52,001 bases of DNA from Neptuniibacter pectenicola (GTDB lineage: Bacteria > Pseudomonadota > Gammaproteobacteria > Pseudomonadales > Balneatricaceae): positions 1-52,001 of the forward strand of contig NZ_LUTS01000015.1 in NCBI RefSeq assembly GCF_001597735.1, read 5' to 3'. The notes beneath the pieces are model-generated. The model was not told where the DNA came from, did no database searches, and worked only from the letters and a program-made list of their open reading frames with translations. Positions 34,142-43,763 of the stretch are shown one piece after another. Every line of letters begins with the position of its first letter. Within the stretch, counting starts at the first letter, position 1. Made by a program: the position numbers and the translations under genes.

Positions 34142-36559
34142 ATGGGGTTTAAGTTTCGGTATAAGATTGCGTTTAAGCAAGCTTGGGCTGTGCTGACTAT
34201 TTCACTCATACTCGGCCTGCTCTCTACCAGTGTGCAAATTTTTCTTGATCTTAGGCAGGAGACACGCAGCTCCGTTGAAGGGATTAACCGTTTAATTGAG
34301 TTGCATAAAGAGGCCGCGCAACGTGCGGTTTATAATTTAAATTACAGCAAGGCTGATGAGATCACGTCAGCGATTATTGCACACCCCGAGATATTACAAG
34401 CGACATTGGTTGATGATTTTGGTGATGCGCTAGCCCACCATGTGCGCGATAGCTCTGCTCCAGATACGTTTTTCTCTACGGTCGGCAACCTCTTCTTTCC
34501 GTTTAATTCGCACTATGAAAGTACCTTAACCATTGGGGACTCTCATTCCGGCGTTGCTAAGCTCATTATTGAGTTAGATTCGACCTACATCGCCCATAAC
34601 TTTGCCTTACGCGCTGTCACGAGCCTGCTCTTCGGCTTGCTACATACCGTTGTGCTGGCGTCGGTTTTCCTGTTTTTCTTTTATCGTTACCTGTCTCGCC
34701 CCATTTTGAATATTGCTAAGTGGGTAAATCGGTTGCGTACGGATGAGGATATTGCGTTGCCATACACAGGGTGTGATGAAATTGGTGACCTTGTTACCAG
34801 TTTTGCCTCACTTTGGGATGAGCGCAGGCAGGTGACAGACCGGCTAAATAAGACCATCCAAAAGCTATCCAAAAGCGAACACTTTTCCCGCTCCTTAATG
34901 GAAAATGCGGGGGATGCTATGTTTCTGTGTACGCCGAGTACCAAGATTATTGACCTTAACAATCAAGCTGTTGATACCTTAAAAAGCGATAAAGATCAGG
35001 TATTGGGGACGACATTATCTCGGTATAGTCAAAACTACACGGAAGATGCCTTAATTGATCTATTTAACTCGATGGATGAAAAGCAGGTATGTACCTTTGA
35101 AGACCTGCTTATCAATGAGCGCAATCGCGTTTTTCCTATTGAAGCCCGTGGTATAAGAATTAGATTAGATGATAAAGACTATATTCTTATCTCTGCACGG
35201 GATATCACCGCCCGTAAAGAATCAGAGAAGCAGATCTTTGAACTTGCCTTTTTCGATACGCTAACCGGCATGGCAAACCGCCGTCTTTTCTTGGACCGGT
35301 TATCGTCGGCATTAGAGTTACATAACGTCCATCAAGTGCATGGCGCGGTGCTGTATATGGATTTAGACCGTTTTAAAACCATCAATGATTCATTAGGGCA
35401 CAGCATCGGTGACCGCTTGCTGTGTACCGTTGCTAAACGATTGAATGAGATTGTGCCCGTTGAAGCAACGAGTGCCCGTTTTGGCGGTGACGAATTTGTT
35501 ATCTTGCTGCCTGAAGCGGGTGATTCGCGGGTGAGCTGTGCCGAAAGCGCTGTCCATATTTCTAAAAAAATACTCGAAGCGATTGCTGCGCCGTTTGAAG
35601 TAGACGGGCATACACTTTACTGCACGATGAGTATCGGCATCGCTGTTTTTCCAGAACAGGGGCTCTGTGCCACTGATGTTTTACGTTATGCGGATATTGC
35701 GTTGTATCGTGTTAAAGCGATGGGGAAAAATGGATTTCAGTTTTATGACCCTGAGATGCAATCTTCGGCGCAAGAGCGGTTGTTGATTGAGAAAGGTTTG
35801 TATCAAGCACTGGATAAAAAGGAGTTTCAGCTTTGGTTCCAGCCGCAAGTACAAGCGGATGGGGCAATTGTCGGAGCTGAGGTACTGTTACGTTGGATGC
35901 ACCCTGAAAAAGGGGTGATCAGTCCCGCTAGCTTTATTCAAATTGCGGAAGAGAGTGGGCAAATTGTTGAAATGGGCCAGTGGGTCTTAACGGAGAGTTT
36001 TGAGCAGCTGGCCCAGTGGAAGGCGCAAGGTCTACCTGCCAGCTTTAAACGCTTGGCTATTAATATCAGCCCGTTGCAGTTTATGCAGGTGGACTTTGTG
36101 GGTCGCTTTTTAACGATGCTGACCGACTATAAAATTCCGGGTGAGCTGATTGAATTAGAGATCACCGAGAATATGTTGCTGAATAACTTTGAGATTGCTA
36201 GCAACAAAATGAGAATTTTAAAACAGCGGGGCATCTCTTTTGCTATTGATGATTTTGGTACCGGTTACTCATCCCTAAGGTACTTACGCTACCTACCCTT
36301 AGATATCCTTAAAATTGACCGATCTTTCGTTACCAACCTACGTCCGTCATCGGAAGAGGCTGCCATTGTCGAAGTCATTATCGCGACAGCTGATCGTTTA
36401 GGGTTAACGGTTATTGCGGAAGGTGTCGAGACGGAAGAGGAGAGGGATACACTGCTTGAGCTTGGCTGCCTCTGCTTCCAAGGCTTCTTTTACGCCAGAC
36501 CTATGCCAGCCACGCCTTTCTATGAGCGGTTGCAACAGGACATGGATATCATGGCTTAA
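34142..36559 (+). CDS. membrane GGDEF-EAL cyclic-di-GMP enzyme with HAMP and PAS domains
   Basis: 805 residues: membrane helix (about 15-35), periplasmic sensor (36-160), second helix (about 160-185), HAMP (about 186-238), PAS (about 250-360), GGDEF (about 370-535) and EAL (about 545-795). The cyclase motif ARFGGDEFVILL is intact. The phosphodiesterase keeps EVLLRW (Glu of EAL), EITEN, DDFGTGYSSL and AEGVETEEE, so both activities are possible. The neighbouring secreted binding protein may pass a signal to its periplasmic domain. An inverted repeat follows. Confidence 0.9.
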   Translation: MGFKFRYKIAFKQAWAVLTISLILGLLSTSVQIFLDLRQETRSSVEGINRLIELHKEAAQRAVYNLNYSKADEITSAIIAHPEILQATLVDDFGDALAHHVRDSSAPDTFFSTVGNLFFPFNSHYESTLTIGDSHSGVAKLIIELDSTYIAHNFALRAVTSLLFGLLHTVVLASVFLFFFYRYLSRPILNIAKWVNRLRTDEDIALPYTGCDEIGDLVTSFASLWDERRQVTDRLNKTIQKLSKSEHFSRSLMENAGDAMFLCTPSTKIIDLNNQAVDTLKSDKDQVLGTTLSRYSQNYTEDALIDLFNSMDEKQVCTFEDLLINERNRVFPIEARGIRIRLDDKDYILISARDITARKESEKQIFELAFFDTLTGMANRRLFLDRLSSALELHNVHQVHGAVLYMDLDRFKTINDSLGHSIGDRLLCTVAKRLNEIVPVEATSARFGGDEFVILLPEAGDSRVSCAESAVHISKKILEAIAAPFEVDGHTLYCTMSIGIAVFPEQGLCATDVLRYADIALYRVKAMGKNGFQFYDPEMQSSAQERLLIEKGLYQALDKKEFQLWFQPQVQADGAIVGAEVLLRWMHPEKGVISPASFIQIAEESGQIVEMGQWVLTESFEQLAQWKAQGLPASFKRLAINISPLQFMQVDFVGRFLTMLTDYKIPGELIELEITENMLLNNFEIASNKMRILKQRGISFAIDDFGTGYSSLRYLRYLPLDILKIDRSFVTNLRPSSEEAAIVEVIIATADRLGLTVIAEGVETEEERDTLLELGCLCFQGFFYARPMPATPFYERLQQDMDIMA

Positions 36560-36567
36560 TCGAGGAA

Positions 36568-36610
36568 TGTGGTAATCAGCTATACATAAAAGGGTATAGC
36601 CGATTACACA
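36568..36610. terminator. hairpin between convergent genes
   Basis: TGTGGTAATCAGCTATAC (36568-36585) pairs with GTATAGCCGATTACACA (36594-36610), about 16 pairs with one mismatch and one bulge. There is no T-run, so it may act as an RNA 3' end barrier rather than a classical terminator. Confidence 0.55.
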
Positions 36611-36634
36611 ACGGCGGTTAACTATCGACGATAA

Positions 36635-38083
36635 TTAACGTGCTGTATTGGTTGCCGGTCTCTTTCTAACGCGGCGAGCTGGACGACTGTTTGCAGGGGT
36701 GTTGTTACCATGCGTCGTACCTTGACGTTGGCCTTGAGACCCCGTGCTGGCGCTTTTAGCGTTACCTTGGCTACTTGAATCAGTGCTGCGGCTCGTTCTT
36801 GATCCGGAGCGGTGTGATTTGTTTTTACCTTGGGGTTTATGGCCACGTGCGTTATCCGCTGAGCGTTGTCCATCTTTATGACCACCGCCACGATTCTGGC
36901 TAGGCTTTTTACGGCTAGGCTTTTTACTTAGATCTGATTCGGGTAGCGGGTGAACAGGGGCAAAGCCACTCAATTCCTGACGCTCCAAAATGGTTCCGGT
37001 TAGGTGCTCAATGGCGGCTAAATGTTCAAACTCATCAGCACAGACCAAAGAAACCGCTTCACCTGATGCGCCTGCACGGCCAGTACGGCCTATACGGTGT
37101 ACATAATCTTCAGGCACATTCGGTAGATCAAAATTCACCACATGAGGAAGTTGATCAATATCTAAACCGCGCGCGGCGATATCGGTTGCAACCAATACCT
37201 TAACAACGCCACTTTTAAATTCAGCGAGTGCTTTTGTGCGTGCGCCTTGGCTCTTATTGCCATGGATCGCTGCGGCAGAGATGTTAGCGGCATCTAGCTG
37301 TTTAGCTAAACGGTTAGCGCCATGTTTTGTGCGTGAGAAAACCAGCACCTGTTCCCAGTTGTTTGTTGAAATCAACTCGATCAAGGCGGGTGCTTTTCTA
37401 TTTTTGTCGACAGGGGATATCCACTGCTTGACGGTCGTAGCGGTAGAGTTCACCGGTGAGACAGAGATCTCGACCGGATCATTCACTAGGCCTTTAGCTA
37501 AACTGCGAATGGCCGGTGAAAAGGTCGCAGAAAACAACAGGTTCTGACGTTGTTTAGGCAAAACGGCTAAGATTTTTTTAATATCGTTGATAAAGCCCAT
37601 ATCAAGCATACGGTCGGCTTCATCTAATACCAGTACTTCCAGCTGAGAAAATTTAATAATGCGCTGGTTGTATAGGTCTAACAAACGTCCAGGTGTTGCG
37701 ACTAAAATATCTACGCCACCACGTAACTTGGCAATCTGCGGATTAATCTTTACGCCACCAAAAACAACGGCAGAGCGTAGGGGTAAATTCTTAGAATAGT
37801 CATTGACGCTTTCAGCAACTTGGGCAGCAAGCTCACGGGTCGGCGTTAAGATCAACGCTCTAATCTGATTACCCTGAGCAGGTTTGCCTGCACTTAAACG
37901 TTCTAAAAGAGGCAATGTAAAGCCCGCTGTTTTTCCTGTGCCCGTTTGGGCAGCCGCCATTAGATCTTTCCCTTCAATTACGGCAGGAATGGCAGCTGCT
38001 TGAATAGGGGATGGCGTGTCGTAACCTTTAGCGGAAACGGCATCCAAAATTGGGCGTGAAAGGCCCAGGTTGGCAAAACTCAT
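36635..38083 (-). CDS. rhlE: DEAD-box RNA helicase, RhlE type
   Basis: 482 residues. The helicase core has all motifs: Q-motif [31 protein letters not shown], the DEAD box [21 protein letters not shown], then [12 protein letters not shown] and [10 protein letters not shown]. The first motif, [21 protein letters not shown], is that of RhlE. A basic, Arg/Ser/Gly-rich tail of about 100 residues (from about 385) suits RNA binding. RhlE unwinds short RNA duplexes in ribosome assembly and RNA decay. Single-gene unit. Confidence 0.92.
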   Translation of the reverse strand: MSFANLGLSRPILDAVSAKGYDTPSPIQAAAIPAVIEGKDLMAAAQTGTGKTAGFTLPLLERLSAGKPAQGNQIRALILTPTRELAAQVAESVNDYSKNLPLRSAVVFGGVKINPQIAKLRGGVDILVATPGRLLDLYNQRIIKFSQLEVLVLDEADRMLDMGFINDIKKILAVLPKQRQNLLFSATFSPAIRSLAKGLVNDPVEISVSPVNSTATTVKQWISPVDKNRKAPALIELISTNNWEQVLVFSRTKHGANRLAKQLDAANISAAAIHGNKSQGARTKALAEFKSGVVKVLVATDIAARGLDIDQLPHVVNFDLPNVPEDYVHRIGRTGRAGASGEAVSLVCADEFEHLAAIEHLTGTILERQELSGFAPVHPLPESDLSKKPSRKKPSQNRGGGHKDGQRSADNARGHKPQGKNKSHRSGSRTSRSTDSSSQGNAKSASTGSQGQRQGTTHGNNTPANSRPARRVRKRPATNTAR

Positions 38084-38419
38084 GTGTTGCTCTCTATATG
38101 GTATTTACAGAATTGCATTAAAACCCACTCGAACGAATGGTTCGATCTGAGTGCGATGCAGTGTTAATTCTATTTTTGCTATCTAGAATCGATGTGAAAG
38201 GAAGGATTCACTCTATCTAAAGCTCTCTGAAGGCCCCTGCATAAATGCTAGGAAGTGCTTAACACACGGTGCCAACAGGTCTTTTAGAGTAATTAAAGCT
38301 TTTAAGACTCGTTCGCTTTGATCTTCGGAACGGCGCAATTGTAACACTGTTCGGCCTCTAGGCGTAGCAAGGATTGATAAAACTTGGTTTTTGTTACAAA
38401 AAACAGCTTATTTCAGGGG
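38084..38419. other. non-coding region between rhlE and urtA (left part)
   Basis: About 336 bases with no open frame or RNA gene recognised. It must hold the rhlE promoter (- strand); no confident -35/-10 could be picked. Candidate -24/-12 pairs have wrong spacing. Confidence 0.4.
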
Positions 38420-38441
38420 ATATACGTCAAATGACGTATAT
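38420..38441. promoter_or_regulatory. 22-bp perfect palindrome upstream of urtA
   Basis: ATATACGTCA is followed by AA and by its exact reverse complement. Perfect ten-base arms with a two-base spacer are typical of a dimeric repressor or activator operator. It lies 130 bases before the urtA ATG in an otherwise unstructured region, so it may control the urea genes. The protein that binds is not known. Confidence 0.6.
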
Positions 38442-38570
38442 AGGTGCGTCAATCACCGCATACCTGTTCGGCCTTATTTGGAATAGCCTTATTGCATTGC
38501 ACAAATAAGCAAGCAAGTGACATCTATTTGAGCAGCGGCAGTTAATTTTATAATTAGGGGAAGGGCAGAT

Positions 38571-39851
38571 ATGAAACTTAAAAGTATTGCGGCAGGTGTA
38601 GCACTTTCATTAGGTGCTTCAGTGATTAGCATAAGCGCAATGGCGGCAGAAACCATCAAGGTTGGTGTCTTGCATTCACTATCAGGCACGATGGCTATCA
38701 GTGAAACAACACTGAAAGACACCGTGCTTATGATGGTTGAAGAGCAAAACAAAAAAGGTGGTTTGTTAGGTAAACAGCTTGAAGCGGTTGTCGTTGACCC
38801 AGCCTCTAACTGGCCTTTGTTTGCAGAAAAAACACGTGAGCTACTGACAAAAGAAAATGTCGATGTGATTTTTGGTTGCTGGACATCCGTTTCACGTAAA
38901 TCTGCACTACCTGTGTTAGAAGAGCTAAACGGTTTAATGTTCTACCCTGTACAGTATGAAGGTGAAGAGTCATCTAAAAATGTCTTTTACACCGGTGCAG
39001 CGCCAAACCAGCAGGCGATTCCTGCGGTTGATTATCTTGCCAATGACCTAGGCGTTGAACGTTGGGTTCTTGCGGGCACCGATTATGTTTACCCACGTAC
39101 AACGAACAAAATTCTTGAAGCCTACCTTAAATCTAAAGGGGTTGCGGCTGAAGATATCATGATCAACTACACACCTTTCGGCCACTCTGATTGGCAGTCT
39201 ATTGTCTCTGATATTAAAAAGTTTGGGGGTGAGGGCAAGAAAACAGCGGTGGTTTCTACCATTAACGGCGACGCAAACGTACCTTTCTACAAAGAGTTAG
39301 GTAACCAGGGTATCTCCTCTGAAGATATTCCCGTGGTTGCATTCTCAGTAGGTGAAGAAGAGCTGTCCGGTTTAGATACTAAGCCGCTTGTTGGTCACCT
39401 TGCTGCATGGAACTATTTCCAGAGTGTTGAAAACGATGCGAACACAGCGTTTATCAAACAGTGGAAAGCGTTTACAAGCGAAGAGCGTGTAACAAACGAT
39501 CCGATGGAAGCAACCTATATTGGTTTCAACATGTGGGCGAACGCGGTGACTAAAGCAGGCACAACGGATGTCGATGCGGTAGAGCAGGCGATGATCGGAC
39601 AGGAAACACCTAACCTTACCGGTGGTGTTGCTGTCATGAACAAAAACCATCACTTAAGTAAGCCCGTTTTAATTGGTGAGATCCAAGACAACGGTCAGTT
39701 TGAAGTGGTTTGGGAAACGGATGGCGTTGTTGCCGGTGATGCATGGTCTGACTTCCTTCCAGGGTCTAAAGATCTGATCTCTGATTGGACAAGCCCGACT
39801 AAGTGCGGCAATTACAACACTGTTACTAAAGCGTGTTCTGGTTCTAACTAA
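38571..39851 (+). CDS. urtA: urea ABC transporter substrate-binding protein
   Basis: 426 residues with a signal peptide (MKLKSIAAGVALSLGASVISISAMA). The mature protein has the UrtA pattern: ETIKVGVLHSLSGTMAISET, LLTKENVDVIFGCWTSVSRKSALPVLEE and GLMFYPVQYEGEESS. It binds urea in the periplasm for the UrtBCDE importer. The ribosome site GGGGAAGGGCAG precedes the ATG. Two hairpins after the stop suggest that its mRNA is stabilised relative to the rest of the operon, as is usual for binding proteins. Confidence 0.96.
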   Translation: MKLKSIAAGVALSLGASVISISAMAAETIKVGVLHSLSGTMAISETTLKDTVLMMVEEQNKKGGLLGKQLEAVVVDPASNWPLFAEKTRELLTKENVDVIFGCWTSVSRKSALPVLEELNGLMFYPVQYEGEESSKNVFYTGAAPNQQAIPAVDYLANDLGVERWVLAGTDYVYPRTTNKILEAYLKSKGVAAEDIMINYTPFGHSDWQSIVSDIKKFGGEGKKTAVVSTINGDANVPFYKELGNQGISSEDIPVVAFSVGEEELSGLDTKPLVGHLAAWNYFQSVENDANTAFIKQWKAFTSEERVTNDPMEATYIGFNMWANAVTKAGTTDVDAVEQAMIGQETPNLTGGVAVMNKNHHLSKPVLIGEIQDNGQFEVVWETDGVVAGDAWSDFLPGSKDLISDWTSPTKCGNYNTVTKACSGSN

Positions 39852-39869
39852 TGACCCACGCATAACGCA

Positions 39870-39909
39870 TGAAAGTACCTAGTAGATCGCGTATGACTAG
39901 GTACTTTCA
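39870..39909 (+). other. intercistronic hairpin after urtA
   Basis: TGAAAGTACCTAGT (39870-39883) pairs perfectly with ACTAGGTACTTTCA (39896-39909). No T-run follows, so it is better seen as an mRNA 3' stabiliser or partial terminator than as a full stop. Confidence 0.75.
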
Positions 39910-39943
39910 GCCGTTATATACGCTCTGTTTTTTTGAGAAAAAA

Positions 39944-39964
39944 GCACTTAATGAAATTAAGTGC
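39944..39964 (+). other. second hairpin between urtA and urtB
   Basis: GCACTTAAT (39944-39952) pairs perfectly with ATTAAGTGC (39956-39964) around GAA. A run of seven T lies before it rather than after it. Confidence 0.65.
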
Positions 39965-40022
39965 CCGCTAAGTTAACAGGTCGCTTTGTTTAATTAAGCC
40001 GAGCGACTTTCTATTCCTGATT

Positions 40023-40067
40023 CGCTGAAACGACGGTTACTTCGTTACCTACAAACCTGATTCAGCG
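40023..40067 (+). other. hairpin in the urtB leader
   Basis: CGCTGAA (40023-40029) pairs with TTCAGCG (40061-40067), with an inner AACGA/TCGTT stem. It ends about 20 bases before the urtB start codon and just before its AGGAG site, so it may modulate translation. Confidence 0.5.
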
Positions 40068-40087
40068 GTCTATACAGGAGAATTCAC

Positions 40088-41761
40088 GTGAGACGTCTGT
40101 TTGCCATACTATGCTGCTATGTTGCTACGTCCCTAACGTCGGTTCATGCAGATGAACCTATGACAACGGTCGATGCTGATCCAGCAACCTTAACGACGGT
40201 GTCCCCCCTTCCATCAGACCCTGTGGCTGAGCCTGTTTCTGTTGAAACGCTGCTGCAAAGTCTGACCGAGGTGAAATTGAGTAAAGCCTTACCTGTGCTC
40301 AAACAATTAGAGTCATTAGGGGGCGTTGCGCTGTTACCTATGTTTAAAGGGATGCTGGAGGGTGACTTGTATTTTGTTAAGTCCAGCAAAGAGGTCGTTA
40401 TGATCTCAACCATTAAAGGTGAATTGACGGCTCAAGGTGTTTTAAGCAAACAACCGTTACCGGGTGTGAGCAAAAACCAGCTTAAAAAAATCCGTGTTAA
40501 CAATAAGCTACGTGGATTTTTACGCCAAGCCATTGCGCGACTACAAATATCTCATCCCGACGCGAGCAAACGTTTAGCGGCGGTTCAAGCTTTATTGACG
40601 CACCTTTCCGATGAGACTATCGCCACCTTAGAGAGGGTTCGTCCTCAAGAGCAGGATGAAGATGTGCAGGCGATGATTGATTTGGCGTTAGCCTTACATC
40701 AGTCAGATTCAGCCGATCCCGCTGTACGGCTTGCCGCTGTCTATGTGATGGCGGACAGCCTTGAAAGTGATGCACGTAACAAATTAGTAAAAATTATTGA
40801 ACATGATACCGACCCCAAAGTAAAAGCGGCGGCGACCAAAGCACTTAAACAGATTAATGAAGAGATCGAGTTCTATGGTTTTATCGATCAGCTGTTTTTT
40901 GGTTTAAGTTTAGGGTCTGTTTTATTACTGGCCGCAATCGGCTTAGCCATTACGTTTGGTGTGATGGGGGTTATCAATATGGCCCACGGCGAGATGATCA
41001 TGCTCGGGGCATATACGACCTATGTTGTTCAGCTCATGATGCCTAATGCCATTGAATACTCTTTATGGGTTGCCATACCCTTAGCCTTTGTCGTTTCGGG
41101 CTTAGTCGGTGTATTAATTGAGCGGGGCGTTATTCGTCATCTGCATGGTCGTCCACTGGAAACCCTATTAGCGACCTTTGGTATCAGCCTTATTTTGCAA
41201 CAGTTGGTTCGCAGTGTTTTCTCTCCACTCAACCGCCAAGTGGCGTCTCCTGAATGGATGAGCGGCACGTTGGATATCAACCCTATATTAAGCTTAACCT
41301 TGAACCGCCTCTATATTCTTGCCTTTGCGCTTTTAGTCTTTGGTTTGTTGCTGCTTATCCTGCGTAAGACCTCCCTAGGGTTGAACGTTCGAGCGGTTTC
41401 TCAAAACCGTGATATGGCAAAAGCGATGGGGATTAGGACCGATTGGGTTGATGCCATGACCTTTGGTTTAGGTTCAGGTATTGCAGGTATAGCCGGTGTT
41501 GCCTTAAGCCAGTTGACCAATGTAGGCCCTAACCTAGGTCAAGCCTATATTATCGACTCGTTTATGGTGGTGGTCTTTGGTGGGGTAGGTAACCTGTGGG
41601 GAACCTTGGTTGCTGCATTCTCACTCGGTGTTGCTAACAAGTTCCTAGAGCCTGTTACCGGTGCGGTACTGGCCAGTATTTTTGTGTTGATCTTTATCAT
41701 CCTCTTTATTCAAAAACGTCCTAAGGGCTTATTCCCTCAGAAAGGGAGGGCTGCAGAATGA
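40088..41761 (+). CDS. urtB: urea ABC transporter permease UrtB
   Basis: 557 residues. A signal-like N-terminus is followed by a periplasmic, helical-repeat domain of about 240 residues typical of UrtB, then a LivH-type permease with about eight membrane helices (LFFGLSLGSVLLLAAIGLAITFGVMGVINMAHGEMIMLGAYTTYVV). GTG 40088 is the start, after AGGAG. With UrtC it forms the channel for urea. The stop overlaps urtC by four bases. Confidence 0.94.
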   Translation: MRRLFAILCCYVATSLTSVHADEPMTTVDADPATLTTVSPLPSDPVAEPVSVETLLQSLTEVKLSKALPVLKQLESLGGVALLPMFKGMLEGDLYFVKSSKEVVMISTIKGELTAQGVLSKQPLPGVSKNQLKKIRVNNKLRGFLRQAIARLQISHPDASKRLAAVQALLTHLSDETIATLERVRPQEQDEDVQAMIDLALALHQSDSADPAVRLAAVYVMADSLESDARNKLVKIIEHDTDPKVKAAATKALKQINEEIEFYGFIDQLFFGLSLGSVLLLAAIGLAITFGVMGVINMAHGEMIMLGAYTTYVVQLMMPNAIEYSLWVAIPLAFVVSGLVGVLIERGVIRHLHGRPLETLLATFGISLILQQLVRSVFSPLNRQVASPEWMSGTLDINPILSLTLNRLYILAFALLVFGLLLLILRKTSLGLNVRAVSQNRDMAKAMGIRTDWVDAMTFGLGSGIAGIAGVALSQLTNVGPNLGQAYIIDSFMVVVFGGVGNLWGTLVAAFSLGVANKFLEPVTGAVLASIFVLIFIILFIQKRPKGLFPQKGRAAE

Positions 41762-42933
41762 ATCAGTTAATGCGTTTTAGCCGTTTACATGGCGACAGTA
41801 AAGTCGCGCCGTTTGTTGCGATCTTAGTTGTTTTAACTTTATTGGCATCGATGGGTAATCTATTGATGCCCGAAGACTCAGCCTTTTATGTTAGTACCTA
41901 TACCATCACCTTATTAGGCAAATACCTGTGCTATGCCATGTTGGCGTTAGCGGTTGATGTGATTTGGGGTTACTGCGGGATCTTGAGTTTGGGTCATGGC
42001 GCTTTCTTTGCGCTAGGTGGCTATGCCATGGGGATGTACCTCATGCGTCAGATCGGTGATCGCGGCGTCTATGGTAACCCTGAGCTACCTGACTTTATGG
42101 TTTTCCTTAACTGGACTGAGCTGCCTTGGTTTTGGCAGGGTATGGATCAGTTTTGGTTTGCGATGTTGATGGTGTTATTGGTGCCGGGCATCTTAGCCTT
42201 TATCTTTGGTTGGTTAGCCTTCCGTTCACGTGTAACGGGTGTGTATCTTTCCATTATGACCCAAGCCCTAACGTATGCACTGTTACTGGCCTTCTTCCGT
42301 AATGAGATGGGGTTTGGTGGTAATAACGGCTTAACCGATTTTAAAGATATTTTAGGCTTTGACCTGCAAGCGGATACAACCCGTGTCACGCTCTTCGCCA
42401 TAACTGCGTTGTTGTTAGCGGTGATTCTGGTGGTCAGCCATAAAATTTTACAATCCCGTATGGGTAAAGTGATTGTTGCGATTCGTGATGGCGAAAGCCG
42501 TGCCCGCTTTATCGGTTACCGTACTGAGCGTTTTAAAGTCTGGTTGTTTGTTTACTCAGCATTAATTGCGGGTATTGCCGGTGCGCTGTATGTACCTCAA
42601 GTGGGGATAATCAACCCCGGTGAGTTCTCACCACTTAACTCGATAGAGATGGTGATCTGGGTTGCTGTTGGTGGTCGTGGCACATTGATTGGCGCCATTG
42701 TCGGTGCGCTGCTTGTCAACTTTGCAAAAACAAAATTCACCGCGATTATGCCTGACGGCTGGTTGTTTGCGCTGGGTGCGTTGTTTGTTTTCGTTACGCT
42801 TTATTTACCGCAAGGGTTGATGGGCTTGTATAAAAAAATGATGGATAAGCGCCGTCCTGATAACTCGGATAGTCATGGCTCCGATACGGAAGGTAAAAAC
42901 GCTGAGCCCGCTGTGAAAGGAGGTAATGTATGA
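41758..42933 (+). CDS. urtC: urea ABC transporter permease UrtC
   Basis: 391 residues, LivM-type permease with about ten membrane helices. The family core is seen in LGKYLCYAMLALAVDVIWGYCGILSLGHGAFFALGGYAMGMYL and in the late GGRGTLIGAIVGALLVNFAKT. It has a charged C-terminal tail of about 30 residues. It pairs with UrtB. It overlaps urtB and urtD by four bases each. Confidence 0.95.
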   Translation: MNQLMRFSRLHGDSKVAPFVAILVVLTLLASMGNLLMPEDSAFYVSTYTITLLGKYLCYAMLALAVDVIWGYCGILSLGHGAFFALGGYAMGMYLMRQIGDRGVYGNPELPDFMVFLNWTELPWFWQGMDQFWFAMLMVLLVPGILAFIFGWLAFRSRVTGVYLSIMTQALTYALLLAFFRNEMGFGGNNGLTDFKDILGFDLQADTTRVTLFAITALLLAVILVVSHKILQSRMGKVIVAIRDGESRARFIGYRTERFKVWLFVYSALIAGIAGALYVPQVGIINPGEFSPLNSIEMVIWVAVGGRGTLIGAIVGALLVNFAKTKFTAIMPDGWLFALGALFVFVTLYLPQGLMGLYKKMMDKRRPDNSDSHGSDTEGKNAEPAVKGGNV

Positions 42934-43763
42934 GCGCCTTAACGGATGTACGCGAAGTTATGCGTAGGGACCAAGTGTGGTCATTCTTAAAGGATGAGCA
43001 GAAGCAGGTCGATGTATCCCATGAGGTTATTCTGTATGTGGAAGGTTTAAACCTTAGCTTTGATGGCTTTAAAGCCCTGAATGATCTAAACCTGTACGTT
43101 AATGATGGTGAGCTGCGCTGCCTCATTGGTGCGAATGGTGCGGGTAAAACCACATTGATGGATGTCGTTACCGGTAAAACAACGCCGGATTCGGGCAGTG
43201 TTTATTTTGGTCAAAGCATTAATCTTTTACAGCACGATGAGGCTGATATTGCCCAACTAGGTATTGGCCGTAAGTTTCAGAAACCGACCGTATTTGAAGC
43301 CCTCAGTGTGTTTGATAATTTGGAGTTGTCGCTCAAACAGCAGAAGTCGGTTTTACCGATGCTATTTGCTCGCTTAACACCGACGGAAATTGATCGTATC
43401 GATGAAGTGCTTAATGTCATTGGTTTAAAAGAGCAATGCTTTATGCAAGCGGGCGCCTTATCCCATGGCCAAAAGCAGTGGTTAGAGATTGGAATGTTAC
43501 TCGTTGCTGAGCCTCGATTGCTCTTAATCGATGAACCGGTCGCGGGTATGACGGCCCAAGAGACTGAACGTACCGCCGAGCTACTGACCTCATTAGCGGG
43601 TGAGCGTACCGTTATAGTGGTCGAACATGATATGGAGTTTGTGCGTAGCATCGCGCGGACGGTGACCGTTTTACACCAAGGCTCTGTGTTGGCTGAAGGC
43701 ACGATGGACCAAGTTCAAAATAACCCTGATGTGATCGAAGTTTATCTGGGAGAAGCACCATGA
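42930..43763 (+). CDS. urtD: urea ABC transporter ATP-binding protein UrtD
   Basis: 277 residues, LivG-type ATPase with Walker A GANGAGKTT, signature LSHGQKQWLEIGMLL (His in place of the usual Gly, as is normal in UrtD) and Walker B LLLIDEPVAGMT. An N-terminal extension of about 30 residues precedes the core. It overlaps urtC and urtE by four bases. Confidence 0.95.
   Translation: MSALTDVREVMRRDQVWSFLKDEQKQVDVSHEVILYVEGLNLSFDGFKALNDLNLYVNDGELRCLIGANGAGKTTLMDVVTGKTTPDSGSVYFGQSINLLQHDEADIAQLGIGRKFQKPTVFEALSVFDNLELSLKQQKSVLPMLFARLTPTEIDRIDEVLNVIGLKEQCFMQAGALSHGQKQWLEIGMLLVAEPRLLLIDEPVAGMTAQETERTAELLTSLAGERTVIVVEHDMEFVRSIARTVTVLHQGSVLAEGTMDQVQNNPDVIEVYLGEAP

Noticed and set aside
43277-43702. 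141-codon open frame antisense to urtD
   Set aside because: It is the shadow of a strongly conserved ATPase gene, with no ribosome site and no recognisable protein.
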